Shown: positions 17,410 to 26,168 of the stretch, one piece after another
Layout of the letters: every line of letters begins with the position of its first letter
Position numbering within the stretch: position 1 is the stretch's first letter
Assembly: GCF_001424405.1 (NCBI RefSeq)
Contig: NZ_LMPS01000005.1
Coordinates: 124,001-188,000, forward strand
DNA from: Dyadobacter sp. Leaf189
Lineage (GTDB): Bacteria > Bacteroidota > Bacteroidia > Cytophagales > Spirosomataceae
Length of the DNA stretch: 64,000 nt
Direction of reading: 5' to 3'
Program-made: the position numbers and the translations under genes
Notes under the pieces: model-generated
The model's input: only the letters and a program-made list of their open reading frames with translations
What the model was told of the DNA's origin: nothing
Database searches by the model: none

Positions 17410-17666
17410 TGTTTGAGCTAAGTTGGTTTTAAGGCTGGAAATATAAGTCGAAGGGCAAATTGAAATACTGTTATCAGGCAAAAGTTTTGTTTTATGTAGA
17501 AGAAATACCACGAAAGTAAAAGGTTGGTTACAGATTCCGAACCGCTCAATGCTTTTTAAAACAGTACGTTGTAGAAGCATGCTGGCACGGATTTTACTAA
17601 TACGTGTCATTCTTATCAGACATTCTATATGATAAGTACTTTTTGAACTTTTACACACCAATGATT

Positions 17667-18161
17667 ATGGATTCTATACAGCAAAACAAGAGCATCAATA
17701 CTGTAACGGGAGTATTTGCCACGAGGGAAGACGCAGAAAATGCATATCAGACATTGCTGCGGTTAGGATATAATGCAGGCGAGATCACATTGATCATGTC
17801 GGAAGATACATTTGACCGATTGTACGAACATAAGAGTAACCATTTTTACCAAAGCAACACCACAAGAAAGAAACTACAGGTAACCAGGATCTCGGAAGCA
17901 TTGGATGTGATGGGAAGATTCGTGGCGATTCCGGGACTGGCCCTTGTAGTGGCAGGCGATATGGCAACAAGCGGCGCACGTGCGCTGGCAAGTTCTGTAT
18001 TATCTGATAAATACGCGGAGTACTTCCAAAACCGCCTCACAGATGGCGAGATCCTGATCGATTTCGGACTGCATACAAGCAGGGAAAAGAATCTGATCCT
18101 GCATAAATGGGAAGATTTTGGAGGGTATCCATTAATCCGCAGGATTAACAACGCGGCCTGA
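17667..18161 (+). CDS. YflT-like (general stress protein 17M family) protein
   Basis: 164 residues from the ATG of MDSIQQNKSINTVTGVF; an ATG two codons earlier is equally possible. The first part, TGVFATREDAENAYQTLLRLGYNAGEITLIMS, is the alpha/beta flavor-sensor-like repeat seen in heat-induced stress proteins of the YflT type. A glycine-rich hydrophobic segment (GRFVAIPGLALVVAGDMATSGARALA) lies where relatives carry a membrane-associated stretch. The end, GEILIDFGLHTSREKNLILHKWEDFGG, completes the domain. The biochemical role is unknown. Monocistronic, ending at a shared terminator. Confidence 0.75.
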   Translation: MDSIQQNKSINTVTGVFATREDAENAYQTLLRLGYNAGEITLIMSEDTFDRLYEHKSNHFYQSNTTRKKLQVTRISEALDVMGRFVAIPGLALVVAGDMATSGARALASSVLSDKYAEYFQNRLTDGEILIDFGLHTSREKNLILHKWEDFGGYPLIRRINNAA

Positions 18162-18180
18162 TCCACTATTACATTCAAAC

Positions 18181-18214
18181 AAAATCGCCGGCAGAGACTT
18201 CTGCCGGCGATTTT
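18181..18214. terminator. Bidirectional terminator
   Basis: Perfect 14-bp stem aaaatcgccggcag / ctgccggcgatttt with a 6-base loop, between the convergent stress-protein and S9 peptidase genes. Confidence 0.92.
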
Positions 18215-18217
18215 GTT

Positions 18218-20590
18218 TTAGAGATTTTCCTCAAATAGCTTCAAGATCCTTTTGTACTCGTCTGTCCAGGAGGAAGCTTCTGCAAAACCGTGGTCTTCCA
18301 TCGGGTAGGAGGCGAGCTCCCAATTATCTTTTCCCAGCTCGATCAGCCGCTGGGAAAGCCGCACCACATCCTGGTAGTGTACATTCACATCCACCATTCC
18401 GTGACATATCAGTAAATGGTTTTTTAGACCTGCCGCGTGATAAATGGGAGAGCTCTTACGATAAGCCACACTGTCCGCCTGCGGCTCGTTGAGGATATTC
18501 GCGGTATAAGGATGATTGTAAGAGGCCCAGTCTGTCACGGGCCTCAATGCGGCGCCCGCCTTGAACACGTCAGGCGTGGTGAAAAGTCCCATTAACGTAA
18601 TAAAACCTCCGTACGATCCGCCGTAAATTCCTATTCTTTTTGGGTCAATCCCGTATGTTTTTACAAGCCAGGCTGCACCGTCAGTATTGTCCGTCAGATC
18701 CTTGCCTCCCATAAACCGGTAAATGCCCGTGCGCCAGTCGCGGCCGTAGCCGGAGCTTGCGCGGTAATCCATATCGAGCACCGTGTAGCCTTTGTCCGTC
18801 AGCAAATTGTGAAACATATATTCCCGGAAATACTGGCTCCACCACTTATGTGCATTCTGCAGGTACCCTGCGCCGTGCACGAAAATCACTGCTTTTCCAT
18901 TTGATTTGGCTGGCTCATAAACGCGCGCGTAAATAGGCTTACCATCTGTCGCAGTGATCGTCACCACTTTCGCCTCTCGCCATGGATAGGATAGAAACTC
19001 TTTGGAAACCGAAGCGGTGATACGCTGAGGCTCCTTAGGCTTTGACCCTGCTTTGGGATTATCCATTACGTATAATTCCCAGGGCGCATTGCTCGTGGAA
19101 TATCGGATCGCGATTTTGGTTTCGTCCGGCGAAAGGGTGGCTTCATGCGCGCCGGGATTGTGCGTGAGCCTGGTGCGGGTGCCGCCGGTAACAGCTACGC
19201 GGAACAAATGCTGCTCGCCCGGATGGATTTCATTAGTTATAATGTAAAAGCTCCTTTTGTCTTTTGATAAGGTTACATTCTGAACCTCAAAGCTGCCCGA
19301 AGTAATGGCGGTCTTTTTGCCTGTATTTACGTTGATCGAATACAAATGCGAGTACCCCGTCTGCTCACTTTGAAAGTAGATAGTCTCTTCATTAAGCCAG
19401 CCAATTTCACCTGCACTCATCGGATAGCCTCCGATTCCGGGACCACCGATCCAGGCTTCATCCCGCTGTCGGTCAAGTAACTTTAATGAAAGGGAATCTG
19501 CATTGAAACGCATAATCCACCGGTCCTTGCTGTCCAGCGAGCGGATCACCACCACGGCATTGTTCCCGTTTTCTGACCAGAACGGTCCGTGGATGATTAC
19601 GTCGCGCTCTTTGTTTTTCCAGGCAGTATCTAGTTCAGGATAGTCTTTGAGGTAGTCCGGTTTATCGTGAATGCCGGGGATATCCTTCACGCTGACCTTG
19701 CGCGCCGTGTCTTTTTTTACATCATACACCCAAAATTCGTAGGAAGAGCCAGGCGCGCCGACCTTGGTTCTGCTCGAAATATCATCGGTAAAACCCGACT
19801 CGGTAACGTAATTGGGTACGATGGTTTGCTTGGCTGACTTATTAGGCTGGGTAAGTCTGTAAGTGATAAACCGCGAATCGGGACCTACTGTCTGGTTTGA
19901 AATTGATTTTTCATTGAGATATATCTCCTTTGGCAATGCAGGTTTTTCAGCATCCGAGATCTTCTTGCCGGCGTCTTTTTTCTCTTTCCGCTCTTTCAAA
20001 ACCTCAAACATAGCCAGCTGATCTTCCTTTAAGAACTTCTCCTGTTCGCCTGGTTTGGGATCTGGCTTCTTGTTTCCGGTTTTAAAATCTGTCAGCTGGG
20101 CCAACAAGCCCGATTCAAGTGAGACAGAAAACAGGTTATTGCCACGCTCAAAAATCACGCGCTTCTCATCACCGCTGAATACGGGATTGCTTTCCCTCTC
20201 GACAGTTTGAGTGATGGTGCGGATACGGAAATCTTTGTAATCGATCAGGTGAATGTCACCATTCTTTTCATAGAGACGGATAGTCCGGTTCCTGTTATAC
20301 GTCCCATTTCTTCCTGCAAGCACTTTCCGTTGATGAATGTTAACCTTGGAGATCGCTTTGCCCGCCAGCGAATAGCCATACAGCGAATCCGACATATTTT
20401 TGTCCGGGTTCCAGTTAAAGTAAATGGTTTTCGAATTATCGGCCCAGGTAATGTCAGAAGGCGAAGTCCCGATCCAGTTCTTAGGATCCCGCATGATCTT
20501 TTCAACTGTGAGAGGTGAGAGGGTTTGGGAGAAAGCAGTACCAGTAACTGCGATCTGGCAAATCAATGCAAATCGTAGAATAATTTTCAT
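18218..20590 (-). CDS. S9 family prolyl oligopeptidase, secreted (DPP IV-like)
   Basis: 790 residues with signal peptide MKIILRFALICQIAVTGTAFSQ. Residues about 30-550 form a WD40-like beta-propeller with repeated SPDETKIAI- and SGDEKRVIF-type blades. The C-terminal alpha/beta hydrolase carries the triad Ser659 (GGSYGGF), Asp734 (MVDVNVHYQD) and His767 (EDHGFAEA). Family members remove dipeptides or cut small peptides, often after proline, in the periplasm. Monocistronic. It starts 27 bases after the stop of a small-gene pair on the same strand. Confidence 0.94.
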   Translation of the reverse strand: MKIILRFALICQIAVTGTAFSQTLSPLTVEKIMRDPKNWIGTSPSDITWADNSKTIYFNWNPDKNMSDSLYGYSLAGKAISKVNIHQRKVLAGRNGTYNRNRTIRLYEKNGDIHLIDYKDFRIRTITQTVERESNPVFSGDEKRVIFERGNNLFSVSLESGLLAQLTDFKTGNKKPDPKPGEQEKFLKEDQLAMFEVLKERKEKKDAGKKISDAEKPALPKEIYLNEKSISNQTVGPDSRFITYRLTQPNKSAKQTIVPNYVTESGFTDDISSRTKVGAPGSSYEFWVYDVKKDTARKVSVKDIPGIHDKPDYLKDYPELDTAWKNKERDVIIHGPFWSENGNNAVVVIRSLDSKDRWIMRFNADSLSLKLLDRQRDEAWIGGPGIGGYPMSAGEIGWLNEETIYFQSEQTGYSHLYSINVNTGKKTAITSGSFEVQNVTLSKDKRSFYIITNEIHPGEQHLFRVAVTGGTRTRLTHNPGAHEATLSPDETKIAIRYSTSNAPWELYVMDNPKAGSKPKEPQRITASVSKEFLSYPWREAKVVTITATDGKPIYARVYEPAKSNGKAVIFVHGAGYLQNAHKWWSQYFREYMFHNLLTDKGYTVLDMDYRASSGYGRDWRTGIYRFMGGKDLTDNTDGAAWLVKTYGIDPKRIGIYGGSYGGFITLMGLFTTPDVFKAGAALRPVTDWASYNHPYTANILNEPQADSVAYRKSSPIYHAAGLKNHLLICHGMVDVNVHYQDVVRLSQRLIELGKDNWELASYPMEDHGFAEASSWTDEYKRILKLFEENL

Positions 20591-20617
20591 GTAATCAGGT
20601 TGGCAACAGGTTGGTTA

Positions 20618-20911
20618 CTATTGCTTAAGAGTCTCGTTATAAGGGATGGCTTTAATTAGGCGGATGTTGTTGTATTCTTCAATGACAACTGTATCCTCCT
20701 TGGGTACAATGCCCCGTTTGATCCAGTTGCTCACCGTTTGAGTGTTCGGAATATTAAATCTTTTGCAGTATTCAGCAATGGTAACCCAGTCATGTAATTC
20801 ATATCTGACCCCATTTTTGGAGAGATAATCCTGGGCCTCACTAATTGCATTTCTTGTTTCAGAAAGCAAAGAATCCAGGTCTTCTTTCGATTTTGTGATT
20901 GCAGCTGTCAT
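20618..20911 (-). CDS. Small DNA-binding-like protein with excisionase-type helix-turn-helix
   Basis: 97 residues. The N-terminal half is helical and acidic (SKEDLDSLLSETRNAISEAQDY). The C-terminal half reads VTIAEYCKRFNIPNTQTVSNWIKRGIVPKED, which looks like a MerR/excisionase-like helix-turn-helix (choice of helix, then NTQTVSNWIKRG as recognition helix), followed by a short beta stretch. Probably a DNA-binding regulator or antitoxin-like protein. It lies two bases behind a 50-residue gene on the same strand, and the two are almost certainly cotranscribed. Confidence 0.7.
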   Translation of the reverse strand: MTAAITKSKEDLDSLLSETRNAISEAQDYLSKNGVRYELHDWVTIAEYCKRFNIPNTQTVSNWIKRGIVPKEDTVVIEEYNNIRLIKAIPYNETLKQ

Positions 20912-20913
20912 AT

Positions 20914-21066
20914 CTATCGTCTCTTTTCCAGTTCATTTAAAACCTGTAACAATTTGGCAATTACATCCAGGATCTCGTCGATCTTCTCAGACGTCAGTGT
21001 ATCCTCATTGTCTCTCAAGTACTGACGAAGCGCCGCCAGGCGTATTCTAAGGTCAAATTCGTTCAT
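20914..21066 (-). CDS. 50-residue helical protein, first gene of a two-gene operon
   Basis: ATG at 21066, stop at 20914. The product begins MNEFDLRIRLAALRQYLRDN and continues EDTLTSEKIDEILDVIAKLL to a basic end, ELEKRR. It is composed of two amphipathic helices with strong heptad-like leucine/isoleucine spacing, so a dimerising or partner-binding peptide is likely. No known domain. The start of the helix-turn-helix gene follows after two bases, indicating translational coupling. No export signal. Confidence 0.6.
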   Translation of the reverse strand: MNEFDLRIRLAALRQYLRDNEDTLTSEKIDEILDVIAKLLQVLNELEKRR

Positions 21067-21180
21067 CAGTGTGTGTTTAGTTGTTCAATATACAAATTGT
21101 TACGAGACGTAACAAAAATATCTTGCTGTCCCTAAGTTGGTATTTAAATACTATTTTTGGAACAATCAGCCCCAATAGTA

Positions 21181-23667
21181 ATGAAAATCTTCGTTCAGTT
21201 CCTCCTGTTGTTATTTGTTTTTACTGCATGCCAAAAGCACAGTACCCCTCCCGAAAAAGGCGTTTCTTTCTCACTGAACCAATACCGCAAGCAGCATATC
21301 GACAGCATTCGCTATGCAATTACATTGGATATTCCGGAAGGGAAAAGCGCGCAGATCAAGGGTGAGGAGACGATTACATTTGAGCTTAAATCATTGGACT
21401 CTGCGCTTGTACTTGATTTTAATACAGACAGCAGTCACATTCTGGCCGTTAATAGTGAAGGTAAAAAGATTAAATATCAATTTGTAAATGAGCACATCGT
21501 TATTCAGCCAAAACATTTGAACAAAGGAAAAAACAGTATCCAGATATCCTTTATTGCGGGTGACCTCTCGCTCAACCGGAGCGACGATTACCTCTATACC
21601 TTATTCGTTCCCGACCGCGCATCAACCTGCTTTCCGCTATTTGACCAGCCCAACTTGAAGGCGAAGTACACGCTTACATTAAAAACACCTGCGAAATGGG
21701 AGGCTGTTTCAAATGGCGCGCTCAAATCAAAAACGAAGGAGGGCGGCCAGAGTATCTATCAATTTGCCGAAACCAGGCCGGTCAGCTCGTATTTGTTTGC
21801 GTTTGCAGCGGGTCAGTTTTTTAAAGCTACGCAAACGGTCGACGGTCGGGAAATGACCATGTACTACCGCGAGACAGACACAACAAAAGTAAACCGCAAC
21901 CGGGATGAGGTATTTGCGTTGCATGCGAAATCCCTCGCCTGGCTCGAAGAATATACCGGCATTCCGTACCCGTTCGGCAAGTTTGATTTTGCATTGATAC
22001 CTTCATTTCAGTATGGCGGCATGGAGCATCCGGGTTCGGTTTTCTACAATGAATCTGCTTTGTTTCTGGATGAAAACCCTTCCGTCAACCGGCTTATGGC
22101 GAGAGCAAGCGTGATCGCACACGAATCTGCGCACATGTGGTTTGGGGATCTGGTGACAATGGATTGGTTTAACGACGTTTGGCTCAAAGAGGTATTTGCC
22201 AATTTTATGGCGGCGAAGATCGTGCAGCCCAGTTTCCCCGAAATCAATCACGAGCTTCGCTTCCTGCTCGCGCATTATCCGGGGGCGTATGAAGTCGACC
22301 GGACCCAGGGAACAAACCCGATTTTGCAGCAGCTCGGCAACCTTAAAAATGCCGGGACACTTTACGGCGCCATTATATATCTGAAAGCGCCGATTGTCAT
22401 GCGTAAGCTCGAAAAGATCATTGGCGCTGACTTAATGCAGGAAAGTTTGCGTGAATATTTGAAAACATTTTCATTCAAAAATGCGCGCTGGGACGATCTG
22501 ATCGCGATTATAGACCGCAAAACGCCCGAGGATATTGCAGCATGGAGTAATGTTTGGGTAAAAACGGCAGGAATGCCGGTCTACACAACCGGCGAGGAGC
22601 ATTATAAAACGGTGTTGAAGCAGGTTAAAGATTCGGTTTCAGCGCGGGTATGGTTACAGCCGCTCAACTCAAAGGAACGTGATACGCAGGATGGCAGGCT
22701 TGTTTTTCCAAATGGAGACGGAACTGGTTACGGCTATTTTGAAATGGATAGTTTAAGTAAAAATTACTTTTTTACACACTATAACGAGCCCGATTCCATT
22801 TTCGACGAACCCGTTTTTAAAGGTGCAATGCTGGTGAACATCTGGGAAGGTTTCCTGCGGGGCAAGGATGCAGGCGCAGAGGATCTGCTTCAAAAACTGC
22901 TGGCAACATTGCCGAAAGAAAGTAATCCGCTCCTGATCGACTACATGTTGGGTGTGTTACAAACGACCTGGTGGACTTTCCTGGATGAACGCGGCCGGGC
23001 TTCTCGGCAGGTGCAGCTCGAACAGCTGCTTTGGCGACTGCTGAACGAAACGCGGGATAAGGGAATCAAAACTTCCTATTTCCGTGCTTTTAAAAACGTT
23101 GCGGTAAATCCGGACGGGCTGCAAAAAATGCGGTCGCTCTGGAATGGGAAGTTGGTTGTGAAAGATCTGGTACTGTCGGAAGATGACAAGATTTCCCTTT
23201 CTTATGAACTGGCATTGAAACAGCCGGATGCAGCCGCGGAAGTTTTGAATGAGCAGATATTGAATACCAAAAATCCCGATCGCAAAGCCAAAATGCAGTT
23301 TGTGATACCTGCATTGAATCCTGCTGAGAAAGTGAGGGACGCTTTTTTTGAATCTTTGAAGAGGGAGAGCAGTCGCGAAAAGGAAGCTTGGGTTATTGAG
23401 GCGCTGGGATATCTGCATCATCCTTTGCGCGGCCAAAGTGCGGTAAAGTACCTGCGTCCCTCTCTGGATCTTTTGCAGGAAATCCAGCTTACCGGCGATA
23501 TTTTCTTCCCAACCCGCTGGCTGCACAGCACATTTTCCGGACATTCATCCCCCGAAGCTGCCGCTGTTGTGAATGCGTTTTTGAAAGCTAATCCTGAATA
23601 TCCGGGCTTTTTAAAGAATAAGGTTTTGCAGGAAACGGATATGTTGCAGCGGGCTGTGCGACGGTGA
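21181..23667 (+). CDS. M1 family aminopeptidase, lipoprotein
   Basis: 828 residues from the ATG of MKIFVQFLLLLFVFTACQK; the lipobox is FTAC. An in-frame start 8 codons earlier is rejected because it would precede the lipoprotein signal. Zinc site HESAHMW with His314, Glu315, His318 and the distant Glu337 in LKEVFAN, 18 residues apart as in gluzincins. The exopeptidase motif GAMEN appears as GGMEH, a variant with His at the last position. The N-terminal beta-sandwich occupies residues 40-220. The long helical C-terminus from about 480 resembles the ERAP-like or HEAT-type tail. It removes N-terminal residues from peptides in the periplasm. Divergent from the small operon. Confidence 0.92.
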   Translation: MKIFVQFLLLLFVFTACQKHSTPPEKGVSFSLNQYRKQHIDSIRYAITLDIPEGKSAQIKGEETITFELKSLDSALVLDFNTDSSHILAVNSEGKKIKYQFVNEHIVIQPKHLNKGKNSIQISFIAGDLSLNRSDDYLYTLFVPDRASTCFPLFDQPNLKAKYTLTLKTPAKWEAVSNGALKSKTKEGGQSIYQFAETRPVSSYLFAFAAGQFFKATQTVDGREMTMYYRETDTTKVNRNRDEVFALHAKSLAWLEEYTGIPYPFGKFDFALIPSFQYGGMEHPGSVFYNESALFLDENPSVNRLMARASVIAHESAHMWFGDLVTMDWFNDVWLKEVFANFMAAKIVQPSFPEINHELRFLLAHYPGAYEVDRTQGTNPILQQLGNLKNAGTLYGAIIYLKAPIVMRKLEKIIGADLMQESLREYLKTFSFKNARWDDLIAIIDRKTPEDIAAWSNVWVKTAGMPVYTTGEEHYKTVLKQVKDSVSARVWLQPLNSKERDTQDGRLVFPNGDGTGYGYFEMDSLSKNYFFTHYNEPDSIFDEPVFKGAMLVNIWEGFLRGKDAGAEDLLQKLLATLPKESNPLLIDYMLGVLQTTWWTFLDERGRASRQVQLEQLLWRLLNETRDKGIKTSYFRAFKNVAVNPDGLQKMRSLWNGKLVVKDLVLSEDDKISLSYELALKQPDAAAEVLNEQILNTKNPDRKAKMQFVIPALNPAEKVRDAFFESLKRESSREKEAWVIEALGYLHHPLRGQSAVKYLRPSLDLLQEIQLTGDIFFPTRWLHSTFSGHSSPEAAAVVNAFLKANPEYPGFLKNKVLQETDMLQRAVRR

Positions 23668-23677
23668 TGTTTTTTTG

Positions 23678-23702
23678 CCACGAATGCACGAAGAAGCACG
23701 AA
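23678..23702 (+). repeat. GCCACGAATGCACGAA-type dispersed repeat copy
   Basis: The short sequence gccacgaatgcacgaag followed by aagcacgaatt has an internal direct repeat of GCACGAA and resembles an intergenic element that I recall as recurrent in Bacteroidota genomes. Single copy in this window; identification is by recollection only. Confidence 0.3.
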
Positions 23703-23715
23703 TTGTTTAACCTTG

Positions 23716-23901
23716 CTAGTCAATTTCAATTGGAAGTATATGTAAGTATTTCCAATCTGATGTAGAGGGGTGGATATATAGATAGTCTTTGGATACCTCG
23801 AAAATTTGCTCGAATTGGAAATATCCGGATGCACTTACTGTCGTTAATATGGGAGTCTCATTGTCAGTACCAATAATGAAGCCGGCGATTTTGCATGTCT
23901 T
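23716..23901 (-). pseudogene. Probable frameshifted C-terminal part of the upstream hypothetical gene
   Basis: On the minus strand, a frame shifted by +1 relative to the 133-residue gene is open from 23901 to a TAG at 23716. It encodes protein-like sequence: KTCKIAGFIIGTDNETPIL, then TVSASGYFQFEQIFEVSKDY and LYIHPSTSDWKYLHILPIEI. It has no ATG or GTG start and overlaps the end of the preceding gene. The simplest reading is that one frameshift near 23880-23900 split a gene of about 190 codons. A sequencing error would look the same. Confidence 0.45.
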
Positions 23902-24265
23902 CTAAATTCAGCTTCCGTGGTCTTGTGATCAGTTCTGCAATCCAATGGAAATCGGCTCTCCAATCACAAACATCGATATCTGATACACATTCCACTTGGG
24001 CGATTGTTATTACTGCTTCGTTAATCTGCTCGATATCACGCCTGGCTAAAAGATGTTGAATGTGGTGTTTTAGTATTGAAAAACAATATTCCTTTTTTGG
24101 ACAATTGTGGTCGCAGGCAAGCTGACAGAGTATAGCTAGATATTGATTTGAATGAAGAATCAGATCTTCATCCTGATCTGTCAGATACAGATCTAAATCA
24201 TAGGCCCACAATATTACCTGCTCGTTTGTAGGGTTAATCGTATCTAGACAGCGATAAATCTCCAT
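23864..24265 (-). CDS. Hypothetical protein, probably truncated by frameshift
   Basis: 133 residues starting MEIYRCLDTINPTNEQVILW. Soluble and acidic, with clustered cysteines and histidines in the middle (CQLACDHNCPKKEYCF and LKHHIQHLLARR), and conserved-looking aromatic residues (CDWRADFHWIAELI). It ends abruptly in RRLHYWY after the point where the alternate frame becomes coding-like. No domain recognised. Such solitary genes in Bacteroidota sometimes belong to immunity-type proteins, but nothing here proves that. Confidence 0.5.
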   Translation of the reverse strand: MEIYRCLDTINPTNEQVILWAYDLDLYLTDQDEDLILHSNQYLAILCQLACDHNCPKKEYCFSILKHHIQHLLARRDIEQINEAVITIAQVECVSDIDVCDWRADFHWIAELITRPRKLNLEDMQNRRLHYWY

Positions 24266-24369
24266 AATGTATTTATGCCTATTTAACTGAAAGTTTGATC
24301 GGCAAAATACTTTTACAGCCTCCCGCTTACAATTTTATTTATCCTGCGGTGGCGAATATCTCGCAAAAT

Positions 24370-25338
24370 TCAAATGGATTCCGTCTTTTCAGCCCGGCTT
24401 TTGATAACACCGAGGATATTGTTCTGAATATCCTGCATGATCCATTTCGCCCACCAGCTTGCGTAAAAGTTGAAGGTGGTATTGAGCTGGAAGTGACTGT
24501 ATAAATGCAGGCGGTAGCGGTTCTGACTTAGTTTTTCAAGCTCGTAGGTGCCGTTTAAAACATCAAAATAGTCGCCGCCGATCACCACATGCTCGTCCAT
24601 GGTTGTTGAAGGAATTTCGTGGGGGTTGGCTTTGATTGAGAATACCATTTTCGACTCGTGGTTGTATTCGGAAACCGTCTCATGGAAGATCAGACCGCCT
24701 GTGAAAATAGCTTCGCGGTAGGCACCGACACCTTCGTAGTTGAGCTCTGCCTTGACCGGTCGGGGGAAGCCGAGCGACTTGTTCAGCCAGCCAGTATCGT
24801 CCTGCTCAGAAATCGTACTCACACGCGTAACCAGCGGCCAGATCGCAGCAGCTGGCGCAGCTATATCAATATGTGTATCGGCTTTGTATGTCCCCGGTAT
24901 CTTGCCAATCAATGCTTCAATGGGAGCTAGAATGAGGGGTAACAATACAATGAATGAGACACTTAGCTTGCTGTCTTTGTCCTTCAACTTATGCAAGAAG
25001 CTTCGTCCAGCGAGTCCGCCGAGGGAGCTTGCAGCCATGAAAAGCGGTAATATCATTACCCAGCACGCCCAACCTTCCAGCTGCCAGAACAATGTGAGGA
25101 TTACAAAGGCAGACAGCGGCAGCCAGGGGATCAAAATAGCGTCCCGTTTCCCTGCCGCATTTCTTTCGCCGCGGAAGTAAATGGTCAGGAAACCCATTCC
25201 GAAGGGCATGCATAACAGGAAGGAGAGCGTCATTACTGCAAATAGTTCCTGCCACCAGTTCCTACGGAAAACCCAGTAGATCGTCAATGCAAACAGCAAT
25301 GCGACGGTGCTGCCTATCAAGGCACTTTTTTGCTTCAT
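24370..25338 (-). CDS. Membrane protein with SRPBCC-like C-terminal domain
   Basis: 322 residues from the ATG of MKQKSALIGSTVALLFALTI. Residues 1-155 contain about five hydrophobic helices (WWQELFAVMTLSFLLCMPFGM, GWACWVMILPLFMAASSLGG, SFIVLLPLILAPIEALIG). Residues 165-322 look like a START/SRPBCC ligand-binding fold: YKADTHIDIAAPAAAIWPLV, GVGAYREAIFTGGL, and a final amphipathic helix WWAKWIMQDIQNNILGVIK. This combination occurs in Bacteroidota proteins of unknown function. A lipid or hydrophobic ligand is plausible. Divergent from the DinB gene with only 58 bases between starts. Confidence 0.75.
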   Translation of the reverse strand: MKQKSALIGSTVALLFALTIYWVFRRNWWQELFAVMTLSFLLCMPFGMGFLTIYFRGERNAAGKRDAILIPWLPLSAFVILTLFWQLEGWACWVMILPLFMAASSLGGLAGRSFLHKLKDKDSKLSVSFIVLLPLILAPIEALIGKIPGTYKADTHIDIAAPAAAIWPLVTRVSTISEQDDTGWLNKSLGFPRPVKAELNYEGVGAYREAIFTGGLIFHETVSEYNHESKMVFSIKANPHEIPSTTMDEHVVIGGDYFDVLNGTYELEKLSQNRYRLHLYSHFQLNTTFNFYASWWAKWIMQDIQNNILGVIKSRAEKTESI

Positions 25339-25396
25339 TCTGATATTACGACAGGCATTATTTTTTAACAGCCTGAACATAAACAAAATATCAGTT

Positions 25397-25906
25397 ATGG
25401 ACAACACCGAACTTGCAGCCGCTTATGTGAAAGAACTGGAAGCAGAGTACAGTTCTACCAAAAAATGTCTTGAACGCATTCCTTTCGAATTGTCTGATTA
25501 CAAGCCGCATCCAAAGTCCATGCAAATGGGTTACCTCACGTTGCTTGTTGCCGAAATTCCTAAATGGATCAAGTTGATGGTTGAAGATGGGGAGGTGAAC
25601 TTCGTCACCTATGAGCGAGTCAATGTAACTACTTCCGAACACTTGCTCAGCTATTTTGAAGACAATATAGCGGGAGCAAAAAGCGCACTCCAGCGTGCAA
25701 CAAACGAGTCACTTAGTGGTACATTTTACCTCAAAAACGGAGAAGAAGTACTCTACTCGCAACCCATTCTGGAAGGCGTAAGTTCAACCCTCAATCACTG
25801 GGTCCACCACCGGGGCCAGCTCACTGTGTACATGCGGCTGAATGATATTATGGTGCCTTCCATTTACGGCCCGTCAGCTGATGATAGGAGTTATTCCGTC
25901 GGTTGA
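25397..25906 (+). CDS. DinB family protein
   Basis: 169 residues from the ATG of MDNTELAAAYVKELEAEY; the upstream in-frame extension overlaps the divergent gene and is rejected. Four-helix bundle with the usual metal-ligand positions: DYKPHPKSMQMGYL early and LNHWVHHRGQLTVYMRL late. DinB-like proteins are metal-binding, and some are thiol transferases; the activity here is unknown. The last four residues (YSVG) and the stop codon are encoded by the left half of a REP-like palindrome, so the gene end was remodelled by that element. Confidence 0.85.
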   Translation: MDNTELAAAYVKELEAEYSSTKKCLERIPFELSDYKPHPKSMQMGYLTLLVAEIPKWIKLMVEDGEVNFVTYERVNVTTSEHLLSYFEDNIAGAKSALQRATNESLSGTFYLKNGEEVLYSQPILEGVSSTLNHWVHHRGQLTVYMRLNDIMVPSIYGPSADDRSYSVG

Positions 25907-26054
25907 AACCGACGGGTAGGGATTTTATTTCTTGTCGGTGGAATCGACTGGAATTAGCTAATCAAGCCATCCACTTGCCATCAATCGCAATCGGGAGCCA
26001 TGAGTAAAAGCAAAAATCAAAATCAATCCACTTGCCGTCGGTTTCAACCGACGG
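25896..26054. repeat. Pair of REP-like palindromes in inverted orientation
   Basis: Left copy ccgtcggttgaaaccgacgg at 25896-25915 and right copy ccgtcggtttcaaccgacgg at 26035-26054 are exact reverse complements, and each is itself a near-perfect palindrome with a 9-bp stem. A degenerate third copy (tgtcggtggaatcgactgg) starts near 25933, and the string atccacttgcc occurs twice inside. This layout matches bacterial interspersed mosaic elements mobilised by REP-associated tyrosine transposases. No transposase gene is in the window. Confidence 0.85.
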
Positions 26055-26063
26055 TCCCAGATA

Positions 26064-26110
26064 AAAACAGCTAAGCTGCTCCAAGAAGCGGCTTAGCTGT
26101 TTTGTTTTTT
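26064..26110. terminator. Bidirectional terminator
   Basis: 13-bp stem aaaacagctaagc / gcttagctgtttt followed by a T-rich tail in both directions, between the REP-like element and the DUF3823 gene (-). Confidence 0.85.
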
Positions 26111-26168
26111 AAATGATTGTAGTAATCTTAATTAATTGATTTTAATAAGATTAAACAATTAAGATTTC

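Noticed and set aside
25896..26054. Inverted palindromes as ends of an insertion sequence or attachment site
   Set aside because: Only about 120 bases lie between them, with no transposase or integrase and no target duplication that I can see.
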